Below are positions 26,076 through 34,950 of a DNA stretch of 64,000 nucleotides, piece by piece; within the stretch, counting starts at the first letter, position 1, and every line of letters begins with the position of its first letter. Below the pieces are notes generated by a model. It had not been told where the DNA came from and made no database searches. It saw only the letters and a program-made list of their open reading frames with translations. Source of the DNA: JBAYDV01 sp041672845 (GTDB lineage: Bacteria; Bacteroidota; Bacteroidia; Bacteroidales; UBA932); the NCBI GenBank assembly GCA_041672845.1, contig JBAYYV010000004.1:62001-126000 (forward strand). The letters are read 5' to 3'. The translations under genes were made by a program, and so were the position numbers.

Positions 26076-27551
26076 CTAAATCTCTTTGATTTCAGGTATT
26101 TCACCTATAAATTTGGTCATTGTACTACCTATAGGAGCATTGATAAATGTAGGATCACAGATTATGTATTTCTTATCATTGTTCATAATATAATCACCAT
26201 CGACAGTTTCATCAAATTCTATACCACAGGATACATGTCCAGGATATAATAGCATAACAGTATTTAATCCTACAGTTTCCTTTACCAACCATGAGAAAAT
26301 CAATACTCTATCTTTACAGTTATTAGCTTTATAATAAATAGATTCCTCAATAAATAAAGGTTTAGAACGACCAAACATTTCATAATCAGTCTTATATTCA
26401 AATCCATTTTGAATTAATTTTAAAATAAAAGCTACAGCCTCTTTTTTAGAATATTTATTTTTAAGAATTTGATATTTTACCTGCCTTAAGATATATTTTT
26501 TAGTTTGTCCATCTACTACTGAATGATGATAAGTAGTTAAATCTGACTGAGGATAATTAAGTGTAAACTGTATAAAAGATTTATTAATAGGTATTTTTAC
26601 ATCTCTGCCTAATATTTTAGACCATAGTGGTAAATCCACGATTTCATAATTATCTGAATTACCTAATTTCATGGGTTTATTATTACATAAACTAACGATT
26701 TGATTAGAAGCAGAAAAATCTTTTTTATAGGTATATAAAGAAGTGATACTACTAATTTTATTATAAGAAAAAATAGATAGATTCTTACCATCTATATCTA
26801 TATAAGGAACATGATAAATATTTTCTACAAAAGGTAGAAGTAATACTAAATATGAATCAGCAGTACCTACTTTTACTTTATATTTAAACTGACACAGTAA
26901 AAACATCTGAGATACTATTCTTTCATTTATTTTATCTTTTGAATAAATAGCTTCTGTCAATGATTTTATCAATTGATACCTAGCCCAGTCGGAAAGATCA
27001 CATTGTTTATCTATAGAATGTATAGACTCTAAAGTCGGTCTATAATTAGATTTAGATAAAGTTTCCCATGCTTTAGCTACATCATTTTCAGAATTCTCTA
27101 CATTTGATAAATACATATTTTTAGCATAAGGAATATCTTTCTTTATTCCGAAAAAATTTATATGACAAACTTCCTTCTCTATAGAAACATAAGAAGATAT
27201 ACCTCCACATGGTTTGATAGTAGGTGATACTGTATTAAACGAGGCTGGGAGACCATGTGAAGTCATTACTTCTAATGGTTTAATACCTTGATAATATTCT
27301 GGTTTATCTGGTACAGGACCTATAGGATCCTTAACACCCATACTCACATTAAAAGCAGCCCATGATTCCTTTAAATAATTAGTGAATTCAGCATTAGCTG
27401 CATCACGCCAGTCATCAAACTCTTTATCTCTTTGTTTAGCAAATTTCTCCATCGCTTTATTACGATCATAAGTATTTTTATTTTGAGCATAAGATGAATT
27501 GCTAATTCCTATAAGTATTATGAAAAAAATAATGATTTTATGAGTTTTCAT
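26076..27551 (-). CDS. Secreted transglutaminase-like protein of unknown role
   Basis: 491 residues with a signal peptide (IIIFFIILIGISNSSYAQ). The C-terminal third holds a papain-like transglutaminase triad: Cys in NNCKDRVLIFSW, His in LYPGHVSCGIEF and Asp in YIICDPTFINAP. The N-terminal 300 residues are beta-rich without a recognised domain. Bacterial members act as peptidases or amidases more often than as crosslinkers; substrate unknown. The gene follows an LPP20-like lipoprotein gene on the same strand, but a terminator lies between them, so separate transcription is likely. Confidence 0.65.
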   Translation of the reverse strand: MKTHKIIIFFIILIGISNSSYAQNKNTYDRNKAMEKFAKQRDKEFDDWRDAANAEFTNYLKESWAAFNVSMGVKDPIGPVPDKPEYYQGIKPLEVMTSHGLPASFNTVSPTIKPCGGISSYVSIEKEVCHINFFGIKKDIPYAKNMYLSNVENSENDVAKAWETLSKSNYRPTLESIHSIDKQCDLSDWARYQLIKSLTEAIYSKDKINERIVSQMFLLCQFKYKVKVGTADSYLVLLLPFVENIYHVPYIDIDGKNLSIFSYNKISSITSLYTYKKDFSASNQIVSLCNNKPMKLGNSDNYEIVDLPLWSKILGRDVKIPINKSFIQFTLNYPQSDLTTYHHSVVDGQTKKYILRQVKYQILKNKYSKKEAVAFILKLIQNGFEYKTDYEMFGRSKPLFIEESIYYKANNCKDRVLIFSWLVKETVGLNTVMLLYPGHVSCGIEFDETVDGDYIMNNDKKYIICDPTFINAPIGSTMTKFIGEIPEIKEI

Positions 27552-27585
27552 AGTATTATTTTTAATAAATGAGGTCTAATAATTA

Positions 27586-27625
27586 ATAAAAATGCTCCCA
27601 CAGCCCTGAGTGGGTGGAGAGCATT
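27586..27625 (-). terminator. Terminator after the LPP20-like gene
   Basis: AATGCTC (27591-27597) pairs with GAGCATT (27619-27625), with additional inner pairing CCCAC/GTGGG. The minus strand continues as TTTTTATTAATT. Confidence 0.75.
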
Positions 27626-27642
27626 ATATATTATAATAAATA

Positions 27643-28206
27643 TTAGTCTAATTTTTCCATTTCAGAATCAAAAGTTTTTTTAAACTGAAATTTATCAAAT
27701 TCGACAGCTAATTTTTCGTCTTTCTTAATTTGACTTTCTATAGCTTCCTGTATAGGAATTTTACTCTTTTCAAGTACTACCCAAAAAGTATAACTACCAG
27801 TCTTAGTTTTAAATACTTTTTCATCTTTAACTATAACATTATCTAACTGTTGTTTGATAACATTACGTGTGTTCTCTTCAAATTTAGAAGCATATTCTTG
27901 TTTATTAGCTACTGTCATCTGAGAAATAAACTGTTCTTGTACACTTTTAATAACAGAAGATATATCCCCAGCCATTTGCTGACGAGCATTTAACATAGCT
28001 ATTTTCTTAGCAGTACCTAAATCAGGACTTTGTCCAGAATAAACAGTTCTAAAAAAATCTTTATCTGTTCTATATTGAGGACCACTAAAAGGTAATGATA
28101 TTTCACTTCCCATCGAAGAATCTTCTTTAGGTTTATTACCGCAAGATGAAATAAATGATATCATCGCGATAGATAAAATCATAGTAAAAATGAAACTTTT
28201 TTTCAT
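27643..28206 (-). CDS. LPP20-like lipoprotein
   Basis: 187 residues with a lipobox (MISFISSCGN). The middle, GTAKKIAMLNARQQMAGDISSV, resembles the LPP20 family signature (AxxxAxxNARxxLA), followed by a charged, helical C-terminus. LPP20 proteins are membrane-associated lipoproteins; the Helicobacter one is an antigen. Function here unknown. Sits downstream of fba and upstream of its own terminator. Confidence 0.65.
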   Translation of the reverse strand: MKKSFIFTMILSIAMISFISSCGNKPKEDSSMGSEISLPFSGPQYRTDKDFFRTVYSGQSPDLGTAKKIAMLNARQQMAGDISSVIKSVQEQFISQMTVANKQEYASKFEENTRNVIKQQLDNVIVKDEKVFKTKTGSYTFWVVLEKSKIPIQEAIESQIKKDEKLAVEFDKFQFKKTFDSEMEKLD

Positions 28207-28259
28207 AATTTGTTTATTTTAGAATTGTGATTAATAATTAATTGCGTTAATTTATCTTA

Positions 28260-29222
28260 TTAAGCTTGATTAGCACTACCTAAAACATCTATGTTTTTGT
28301 GCATATATAAAGCTTTAAGTTTATCTCTAGCTGGTCCTAAGAATTTTCTAGGATCGAACTGTTCAGGCTGTTCAGCTAATACTTTACGGACAGCCGCTGT
28401 CATAGCTAAACGACCATCACTATCTATATTGATCTTACAAACAGCAGATTTAGAAGCTAGACGAAGCTGATCTTCTGGAATACCAATAGAATCTTTTAAA
28501 GCTCCACCATATTTATTAATTTCAGCTACTATATCTTGAGGTACTGAAGAAGAACCATGTAAGACAATAGGAAACCCAGGTATTCTTTGTTCTATTTCAT
28601 GAAGAATATCTAATCTAATTTTAGGATTTTGTCCAGGTTTAAATTTGAAAGCTCCATGAGATGTTCCGATAGAAATAGCTAAAGAATCTACTCCAGTCTT
28701 ATTTACGAAATCTTCGACTTCTTCAGGACGAGTATATGTATGTTCTTCAGCATGAACATCTTCTTCTACTCCAGCAAGTACTCCTAACTCCCCTTCTACA
28801 GTAACATCATATTTATGAGCATATTCTACCACTTTTTTAGTTAATGCTACATTTTCATCATAAGGAAGAGAAGAACCATCTATCATAACAGAAGAAAATC
28901 CGAATTCAATACATGATTTACAAAGTTCAAATGAATCACCATGGTCTAAGTGTAATACAATAGGAATAGCACATCCTAATTCCTTAGAATATTCTACTGC
29001 ACCTTGAGCCATATATCTTAGCATTGTTTGATTTGCATATTTTCTAGCACCTTTAGATATTTGAAGAATAACAGGAGATTTAGTTTCTACACAAGCTTGA
29101 ATGATAGCTTGTACTTGTTCCATATTATTAAAATTATAAGCAGGAATAGCATATGAACCTTTTACAGCTTTAGCAAACAACTCTCTTGAATTCACTAATC
29201 CCAATTCTTTATATGATACCAT
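28260..29222 (-). CDS. fba: Class II fructose-1,6-bisphosphate aldolase
   Basis: 320 residues. Zn-dependent aldolase interconverting FBP with DHAP and G3P in glycolysis and gluconeogenesis. Class II signatures: VLHLDHGDSFELC (Zn His and catalytic Asp), SSVMIDGSSLPYDENV, EGELGVLAGVEED, and phosphate-binding SIGTSHGAFKF and VLHGSSSVP. Length fits the FbaA-like group found in Bacteroidota. Divergent from gmk. Confidence 0.95.
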   Translation of the reverse strand: MVSYKELGLVNSRELFAKAVKGSYAIPAYNFNNMEQVQAIIQACVETKSPVILQISKGARKYANQTMLRYMAQGAVEYSKELGCAIPIVLHLDHGDSFELCKSCIEFGFSSVMIDGSSLPYDENVALTKKVVEYAHKYDVTVEGELGVLAGVEEDVHAEEHTYTRPEEVEDFVNKTGVDSLAISIGTSHGAFKFKPGQNPKIRLDILHEIEQRIPGFPIVLHGSSSVPQDIVAEINKYGGALKDSIGIPEDQLRLASKSAVCKINIDSDGRLAMTAAVRKVLAEQPEQFDPRKFLGPARDKLKALYMHKNIDVLGSANQA

Positions 29223-29276
29223 AATTATATATATTTTATTATTTCAGTTAAATTCAGTTAAGGTTTCTTCTTATTG

Positions 29277-29284
29277 CAAAAATA
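29277..29284 (-). promoter_or_regulatory. -7 box for fba
   Basis: Minus strand TATTTTTG followed by C; start predicted near 29270, a leader of about 48 bases. Confidence 0.45.
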
Positions 29285-29360
29285 AGTAATTTTGTCTAAA
29301 TAAACCAATGACTACAAATTATACAAGAATAAATAAAGATAAAAAATAAGTTAATATTAT

Positions 29361-29927
29361 ATGAAAGAAAAAGTGATAATTTTCTCAGCCCCTTCTGGAT
29401 CAGGAAAAAGCACCATAGTAAATCATCTTCTAAAATTAAATACTAATTTAGAATTCTCTATTTCTGCCACTTCTCGTAACCCTAGAGGTAAAGAAAGAGA
29501 TGGTAAAGAATATTATTTTCTAACTACAGAAGATTTCGAAAACAAAATAAAAGAAAATGCTTTTATAGAATATGAAGAGGTCTATAAGGGATCATATTAT
29601 GGAACCCTTAAATCTGAGGTAAATCGTATATGGCAGAAAGACCACATTATTTTGTTTGATATAGATGTAAAAGGAGGAGTAAACTTAAAAAGATTATTTA
29701 AAGATAAAGCTTTGTCTGTATTCGTTAAACCTCCTTCTATAGAAGTCTTACGCCAGCGTTTAACCTTACGCCAAACTGACAATGAAGAAGCTATTAATAA
29801 ACGAATATCCAAGGCCCAAGAAGAACTTACATACGAAAACAAATTCGATTATGTACTCGTAAATGACGATCTAAACAAAACTCTCACTGAAGCAGAAAAA
29901 CTTTTAAAGAATTTTATGAATAAATAA
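29361..29927 (+). CDS. gmk: Guanylate kinase
   Basis: 188 residues. ATP-dependent GMP to GDP phosphorylation. P-loop FSAPSGSGKSTIV (residues ~8-20), GMP-binding SATSRNPRGKERDGKEYYF, and ILFDIDVKGGVNLKR are complete. Followed 71 bases later by nadD on the same strand; the gmk-nadD pairing is common in Bacteroidota. Confidence 0.97.
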   Translation: MKEKVIIFSAPSGSGKSTIVNHLLKLNTNLEFSISATSRNPRGKERDGKEYYFLTTEDFENKIKENAFIEYEEVYKGSYYGTLKSEVNRIWQKDHIILFDIDVKGGVNLKRLFKDKALSVFVKPPSIEVLRQRLTLRQTDNEEAINKRISKAQEELTYENKFDYVLVNDDLNKTLTEAEKLLKNFMNK

Positions 29928-29997
29928 AAGACTAAAACTATAAAAATTAATATACCTAAAAAAACTAATATCAGATAAAATAGTAAAATTATCACCT

Positions 29998-30552
29998 ATG
30001 AAAAAAGCATACTTTTTTGGATCTTTTAACCCCATACATTATGGACATCTAGCTATAATTAAATATCTGCTAGAAAAAACTGATGCTGAAAAAGTAGTAC
30101 TAATAGTTTCCCCTCACAATCCTCTTAAAGATAAAGAAACACTTTCAAATGCTTCTAGAAGATTTCACAAGGTACAAACTGCTATCTCTGAATTATCCAA
30201 AAATTTAAGCATTAAAAATATTGACGCAAGTCTTGAAATTTCTGATATTGAATTCCATCTTCCAGAACCTCTCTATACATCAAGAACTCTAAATAAAATT
30301 AGGGAATCGCATCCTGAGGATCAGCAGATCCTTATTATAGGCGAAGATAATCTCGGCATCATAGAAAAATGGCACGATTGGCAAGAAATACTAAAGAATT
30401 TCGAAGTTTGGGTATATCCTCGTCCAGGTTATAATTATGCTTCTGCCTGTCGGCAATATGATTCTCTCCCTTGGACTAAAGGCGTTCTCTATCTAGCCGA
30501 GGCACCTAAAAACAACATCTCTTCTACAGAAATCCGAAAAAATAATAAATAA
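29998..30552 (+). CDS. nadD: Nicotinate-nucleotide adenylyltransferase
   Basis: 184 residues. Adenylates nicotinate mononucleotide in NAD synthesis. The nucleotidyltransferase signatures FFGSFNPIHYGHL (residues ~7-19) and the C-terminal ISSTEIRK are intact, and LIIGEDNLGIIEKWHDW is typical of NadD. A pncB gene at 39-40 kb feeds the same pathway. Confidence 0.95.
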   Translation: MKKAYFFGSFNPIHYGHLAIIKYLLEKTDAEKVVLIVSPHNPLKDKETLSNASRRFHKVQTAISELSKNLSIKNIDASLEISDIEFHLPEPLYTSRTLNKIRESHPEDQQILIIGEDNLGIIEKWHDWQEILKNFEVWVYPRPGYNYASACRQYDSLPWTKGVLYLAEAPKNNISSTEIRKNNK

Positions 30553-30560
30553 TAAATTTC

Positions 30561-30618
30561 ATTCGTTTTTTTACGAATAGAATTTGGATATTAAAATAAT
30601 GTTCGTACTTTTGCGAAC
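30561..30618 (+). promoter_or_regulatory. Promoter with two operator-like inverted repeats for the thioredoxin/permease pair
   Basis: Exact match to the Bacteroidota promoter: TTTG at 30583-30586, 19-bp spacer, TACTTTTG at 30606-30613. Two inverted repeats frame it. ATTCGT (30561-30566)/ACGAAT (30573-30578) lies just upstream of the -33 box, and GTTCG (30601-30605)/CGAAC (30614-30618) has the -7 box exactly as its 8-base centre. Centres are 40 bp apart, close to four helical turns. Expected to be repressed by a dimeric DNA-binding protein not encoded nearby. Predicted transcription start about 30620, leader about 60 bases. Confidence 0.8.
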
Positions 30619-30680
30619 AGAAATAATTAATCACAAACATTATTAATTATAATAATTATTAACATTAGAAATATTTAATT

Positions 30681-30932
30681 ATGGAAATTAAAATATTAGG
30701 TACTGGTTGTTCTAAATGCAAAAAATTAGAAGAATCCACTAAAAAAGCAGTAAAGGAATTAAACATTCAAGCAAACATCGAGAAAGAAGAAGATATAACT
30801 AAAATCATGAATTATCATGTAATGAGAACCCCTGCTCTAGTAGTAGATGGCAAGGTCGTTTCTCAAGGACGGGCATTAACTGTTAAAGAAATAAAGAAAG
30901 CTATTATACCATTTCATCCTATAAGTTTTTAA
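30681..30932 (+). CDS. Small thioredoxin-family protein (MTH895 type)
   Basis: 83 residues, MEIKILGTGCSKCKKLEEST opening, with redox pair Cys10-x-x-Cys13 and cis-Pro in RTPALVVDGKVV. This minimal thioredoxin/glutaredoxin-like fold is frequently encoded beside PF03773 permeases, as here (six bases before the permease start). It is likely a redox or metal-thiol partner of the permease. Both reactive positions are cysteine. Confidence 0.88.
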   Translation: MEIKILGTGCSKCKKLEESTKKAVKELNIQANIEKEEDITKIMNYHVMRTPALVVDGKVVSQGRALTVKEIKKAIIPFHPISF

Positions 30933-30938
30933 TATAAT

Positions 30939-31916
30939 ATGCTTAAGATTTTTACTTATATAGCAGATTGGATAGTTTACACATTAGTAGGATTAGATGC
31001 TAGCACTCAGTTAGCTCAATCTCTTCACTTTTTTATAGAAGATACATCCAAAATATTAGTATTATTATTCATAATAAGTTTTCTTATGGGAATAATAAAT
31101 GCTTATTTTCCTATAGAGAAAGTAAGACGTTTCTTAATCACACGTAAATTATATGGATTAGAATATTTGATAGCTTCCCTATTCGGGGCTATTACACCTT
31201 TTTGTAGCTGTTCTTCCATACCATTATTCATTGGGTTTGTAAATGGAGGTATACCTCTAGGAATTACCTTTGCTTATCTTATAACATCCCCTCTTGTTAA
31301 CGAAGTAGCAGTAGCTATATTTTTAGGCTCATTCGGCTTAAGAATTACTGCTATCTATGTAGTTAGTGGAATTCTACTTGGAATAATAGGAGGTTATATT
31401 TTAGGTAAATTAAAACTTGAGAACAGTCTTACTGATTGGGTAAAACAAATCCAAGCTCAGTCTACTTCTGAAAACATAGAATATACTGAAGATCATATTT
31501 CATTCATAAAACGTTTACCAGATATTACTCATAATTCTTGGTCTATAGTATCTGGTGTTCTTATATACATAGTTATAGGAATCGCTATAGGAGCAGTTAT
31601 GCATGGATATGTACCAGAAAATTTCTTTGCCACATATTTATCTGCCGACAAATGGTACGCTGTTCCTCTAGCTGTAATATTAGCTGTACCGATGTATGCT
31701 AATGCTGCAGGGATAGTTCCACTCATAGAAGTATTTGTAGCTAAAGGCGTTCCTATAGGAACTGCTATTGCCTTTATGATGGCAGTAGTAGGACTTTCAT
31801 TACCTGAAGCTACTTTATTAAAGAAAGTAATGAAGTGGAAAATGATGGGAGCCTTCTTTGGCCTAATTACATTATTTATTATAATTTCAGGTTTTCTTTT
31901 CAATATGATTTTATAA
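30939..31916 (+). CDS. PF03773-family permease (ArsP/YraQ-like)
   Basis: 325 residues with eight to nine membrane helices. The family hallmark FCSCSSIPLFIGFVNGGIPLG (cysteines near residues 89-91) lies in the first half, and the second half repeats the fold with PMYANAAGIVPLIE. Characterised relatives include ArsP, which exports trivalent organoarsenicals, but most members are of unknown substrate. Co-transcribed with the thioredoxin-like gene from the operator-bearing promoter. Followed by a bidirectional terminator. Confidence 0.85.
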   Translation: MLKIFTYIADWIVYTLVGLDASTQLAQSLHFFIEDTSKILVLLFIISFLMGIINAYFPIEKVRRFLITRKLYGLEYLIASLFGAITPFCSCSSIPLFIGFVNGGIPLGITFAYLITSPLVNEVAVAIFLGSFGLRITAIYVVSGILLGIIGGYILGKLKLENSLTDWVKQIQAQSTSENIEYTEDHISFIKRLPDITHNSWSIVSGVLIYIVIGIAIGAVMHGYVPENFFATYLSADKWYAVPLAVILAVPMYANAAGIVPLIEVFVAKGVPIGTAIAFMMAVVGLSLPEATLLKKVMKWKMMGAFFGLITLFIIISGFLFNMIL

Positions 31917-31979
31917 GGAAGAGATAGTTTTTAAATCTTGTTTAATAATATATGAAAATCTTATTTAATTAATAGTTAC

Positions 31980-32021
31980 AAAAAAATCCCCACAATATTA
32001 ATTGCGGGGATTTCTTTTTTT
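31980..32021. terminator. Bidirectional terminator between the permease and dnaK
   Basis: AAATCCCC (31984-31991) pairs with GGGGATTT (32006-32013), and inner CAAT (31993-31996) with ATTG (32001-32004) around loop ATTA. T-runs follow on both strands. It serves the plus-strand permease transcript and the minus-strand dnaK transcript. Confidence 0.92.
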
Positions 32022-32031
32022 AAAAAACTAC

Positions 32032-33978
32032 TTATTTAACTTCTTCGTAATCTACATCTTCTGCTTCATCATCTTTCTTCTTAGAAGAATCTTTATGGGA
32101 TGACTGTCCAGCATTAGGATTAGCATTGGCGCCAGCCCCAGGGGTTGCACCCTGAGCTCCTGCTCCACTTGCTTGTGCTGCTTTAGCCATATCTTCTGAA
32201 GCTGCATGCCATGCATTATTTATTTCTTCAGTGGCCTTATCAATAGATGTTAAATCTTGTGATTTATGAGCTTCTTTAAGTTTAGTAAGTGCTGATTCAA
32301 TAGCTGATTTCTTATTTGCTGGAATCTTATCACCATATTCTTTTAAGTTCTTTTCACTCTGAAAAATCATAGCGTCTGCACCATTAATCTTATCGATACG
32401 TTCTTTTTCTGCTTTATCTTTAGCTTCATTAACTTTAGCTTCGTCTTTCATCTTCTTAATCTCATCATCTGATAATCCTGAAGAAGCTTCTATTCTAATC
32501 TTCTGTTCTTTACCAGTAGCTTTATCCTTAGCAGATACATTTAAGATACCATTAGCATCGATATCAAAAGTAACTTCGATCTGAGGAATTCCACGTGGAG
32601 CTGGAGTAATACCATCTAGATGAAAACGACCAATTGTTTTATTGTCATTAGCCATAGAACGTTCACCCTGTAATACATGAATTTCTACTGAAGGCTGATT
32701 ATCAGCTGCTGTAGAGAATGTTTCAGATTTACGAGTAGGTATAGTAGTATTAGAATCTATTAATTTAGTCATTACACCACCTAAAGTTTCAATACCTAAA
32801 GAAAGTGGAGTTACATCTAGTAATAATACATCATGAACATCACCTGCTAAAACACCACCTTGAATAGATGCTCCGATAGCTACTACTTCATCAGGATTAA
32901 CACCTTTAGAAGGTTCTTTACCGAATAAATCTTTTACTATTTTTTGAACAGCTGGGATACGAGTAGATCCACCTACTAATAATATTTCATCTATTCCTGA
33001 AGCTTGAAGACCAGCATCACTTAATGCTTTACGACAAGGTTCTATAGTCTTTTGAATTAATGTATCAGCTAATTGTTCGAATTTAGCTCTAGTTAATGTT
33101 TTAACTAAATGTTTAGGAATACCATCTATTGGCATAATGTAAGGAAGATTTATTTCTGTAGAATTTTGGCTAGATAATTCAATCTTAGCTTTTTCTGCAG
33201 CTTCTTTAAGTCTCTGAAGAGCCATAGGATCTTTAGCTAAATTTATACCTCCATTATCATTTTTGAATTCATCAGTTAACCATTCGATAATAACTTGGTC
33301 GAAATCATCACCACCTAAGTGAGTATCACCGTTTGTAGATTTAACTTCGAATACGCCATCACCTAATTCCATAATAGATATATCAAATGTACCACCACCT
33401 AAATCGAAGACAGCGACTTTCATATCTCTATTTTTCTTATCTAGACCGAAGGCTAGAGCAGCTGCTGTAGGTTCATTAATAATACGTTTAACTTGTAAAC
33501 CTGCGATTTCACCTGCTTCTTTAGTAGCTTGTCTCTGTGAATCACTAAAATATGCTGGAACAGTTATTACAGCTTCTGTAACTTCTTGTCCTAAATAATC
33601 TTCAGCAGTTTTCTTCATTTTTTGAAGAATCATAGCTGAAATTTCTTGTGGTGAATATAATCTACCATCGATATCTACTCTAGCAGTATTGTTATCACCT
33701 TTAACTACCTTGTAAGGAATTCTATTTATTTCTTTAGTAACTCTATCATAAGGTTCCCCCATAAATCTTTTAATAGAAAAAATAGTTTTTTCTGGATTTG
33801 TGATAGCTTGTCTTTTAGCAGGATCACCTATTTTTCTTTCTCCGTTTTCTGCAAATGCAATTACAGAAGGGGTAGTCCTTTTCCCCTCACTATTAATAAT
33901 AACACTAGGCTCATTACCTTCCATAACTGCTACGCAGCTATTAGTAGTACCTAGGTCTATTCCTATAATTTTTCCCAT
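32032..33978 (-). CDS. dnaK: Chaperone protein DnaK
   Basis: 648 residues. Hsp70 with the ATPase domain (IGIDLGTTNSCVAVMEG, VPAYFSDSQRQATKEAG, IINEPTAAALAFGLD, VFDLGGGTFDIS, ILLVGGSTRIPAVQ), the linker VLLLDVTPLSLGIETLGG, the substrate-binding domain, and a low-complexity tail (Gly/Ala/Asn-rich, then acidic EDVDYEEVK). Divergent from panB. No CIRCE element is seen upstream. Not adjacent to grpE-dnaJ, as is usual in this phylum. Confidence 0.98.
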   Translation of the reverse strand: MGKIIGIDLGTTNSCVAVMEGNEPSVIINSEGKRTTPSVIAFAENGERKIGDPAKRQAITNPEKTIFSIKRFMGEPYDRVTKEINRIPYKVVKGDNNTARVDIDGRLYSPQEISAMILQKMKKTAEDYLGQEVTEAVITVPAYFSDSQRQATKEAGEIAGLQVKRIINEPTAAALAFGLDKKNRDMKVAVFDLGGGTFDISIMELGDGVFEVKSTNGDTHLGGDDFDQVIIEWLTDEFKNDNGGINLAKDPMALQRLKEAAEKAKIELSSQNSTEINLPYIMPIDGIPKHLVKTLTRAKFEQLADTLIQKTIEPCRKALSDAGLQASGIDEILLVGGSTRIPAVQKIVKDLFGKEPSKGVNPDEVVAIGASIQGGVLAGDVHDVLLLDVTPLSLGIETLGGVMTKLIDSNTTIPTRKSETFSTAADNQPSVEIHVLQGERSMANDNKTIGRFHLDGITPAPRGIPQIEVTFDIDANGILNVSAKDKATGKEQKIRIEASSGLSDDEIKKMKDEAKVNEAKDKAEKERIDKINGADAMIFQSEKNLKEYGDKIPANKKSAIESALTKLKEAHKSQDLTSIDKATEEINNAWHAASEDMAKAAQASGAGAQGATPGAGANANPNAGQSSHKDSSKKKDDEAEDVDYEEVK

Positions 33979-34131
33979 AATATTTAATTTTTAATTATTT
34001 TCAATTCGATTAACATCCTTCTCTATCTCCAAGATTGTGCCAATCCAAATAAACTGACACTATGTCATATTGTTTTTATGATAAATATTTTATTGCTTTG
34101 CATAATAAACGTATTAACTAATTAAAAAATT

Positions 34132-34947
34132 ATGTCTACAGAAGGAAACGGAAGAGTAATGACTACTCTCAAATTGTTAACGATGAAACAGTCTGGAGAA
34201 AAAATAGCCATGCTCACAGCATACGATTACACCACAGCTAAAATAGTAGATGAAGCTCATATAGATGTAATTCTAGTAGGTGATTCAGCTGCCAACGTTA
34301 TGGCAGGATACAAAAGCACTCTACCTATCACATTAGATCAGATGATATATCATGCTCAGTCGGTAGTTAGAGCTGTTAATAATCCCTTAATAGTAGTAGA
34401 TATGCCTTTTGGGACATACCAAGGGAATTCTAAAGTCGCTTTAAATAGCGCTATTAGAATAATGAAAGAGGCCGAAGCTGATGCTGTCAAATTAGAAGGC
34501 GGTTCAGAAGTATTAGAATCTATCCAAAGAATACTTTCAGCAGGTATTCCAGTAATGGGACATCTAGGTCTCACTCCTCAGTCTATACATAAATTCGGTA
34601 CTTATGCTGTAAGAGCTAAAGGTGAAGATGAAGCTAATAAATTATTGGAAGATGCTGTTAAATTAGAAGAAGCCGGATGTTTTTCTATAGTTTTAGAAAA
34701 GATACCTGCTAAATTAGCTAAAAAAGTAGCAGAAAAACTTGCTATTCCTATTATAGGTATAGGTGCAGGAAAATATGTAGATGGACAAGTATTAGTCATG
34801 CATGATATGCTCGGAATAAATAATGACTTTTCACCTCGTTTCCTAAGAAGATATGCTAATCTTCATGATGAATATCTAAAAGCATTCAAAAATTATATAG
34901 CTGATGTAAAATCACAAAATTTCCCTAACGATTCTGAGCAATATTAA
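34132..34947 (+). CDS. panB: 3-methyl-2-oxobutanoate hydroxymethyltransferase
   Basis: 271 residues. Makes ketopantoate from alpha-ketoisovalerate and 5,10-methylene-THF in pantothenate synthesis. Signature TAYDYTTAKIVDEAHIDVILVGDSA and the metal/substrate region VKLEGGSEVLESIQRI, then MGHLGLTPQS and GIGAGKYVDGQVLVMHD, are present. Starts opposite dnaK; the rluA-like gene follows three bases later. Confidence 0.96.
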   Translation: MSTEGNGRVMTTLKLLTMKQSGEKIAMLTAYDYTTAKIVDEAHIDVILVGDSAANVMAGYKSTLPITLDQMIYHAQSVVRAVNNPLIVVDMPFGTYQGNSKVALNSAIRIMKEAEADAVKLEGGSEVLESIQRILSAGIPVMGHLGLTPQSIHKFGTYAVRAKGEDEANKLLEDAVKLEEAGCFSIVLEKIPAKLAKKVAEKLAIPIIGIGAGKYVDGQVLVMHDMLGINNDFSPRFLRRYANLHDEYLKAFKNYIADVKSQNFPNDSEQY

Positions 34948-34950
34948 AAT

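Noticed and set aside
34010..34060. Sigma-54-like TGGCAC...TTGG sequence upstream of dnaK (minus strand)
   Set aside because: Spacing and the -12 GC dinucleotide do not fit the GG-N10-GC rule (GA found), and no enhancer-binding protein site or gene is near.
34055..34067. TGACA-CTA-TGTCA palindrome between dnaK and panB
   Set aside because: A 5-3-5 palindrome can arise by chance in a 150-base spacer; no second copy or matching regulator was found, and it is not a CIRCE element.
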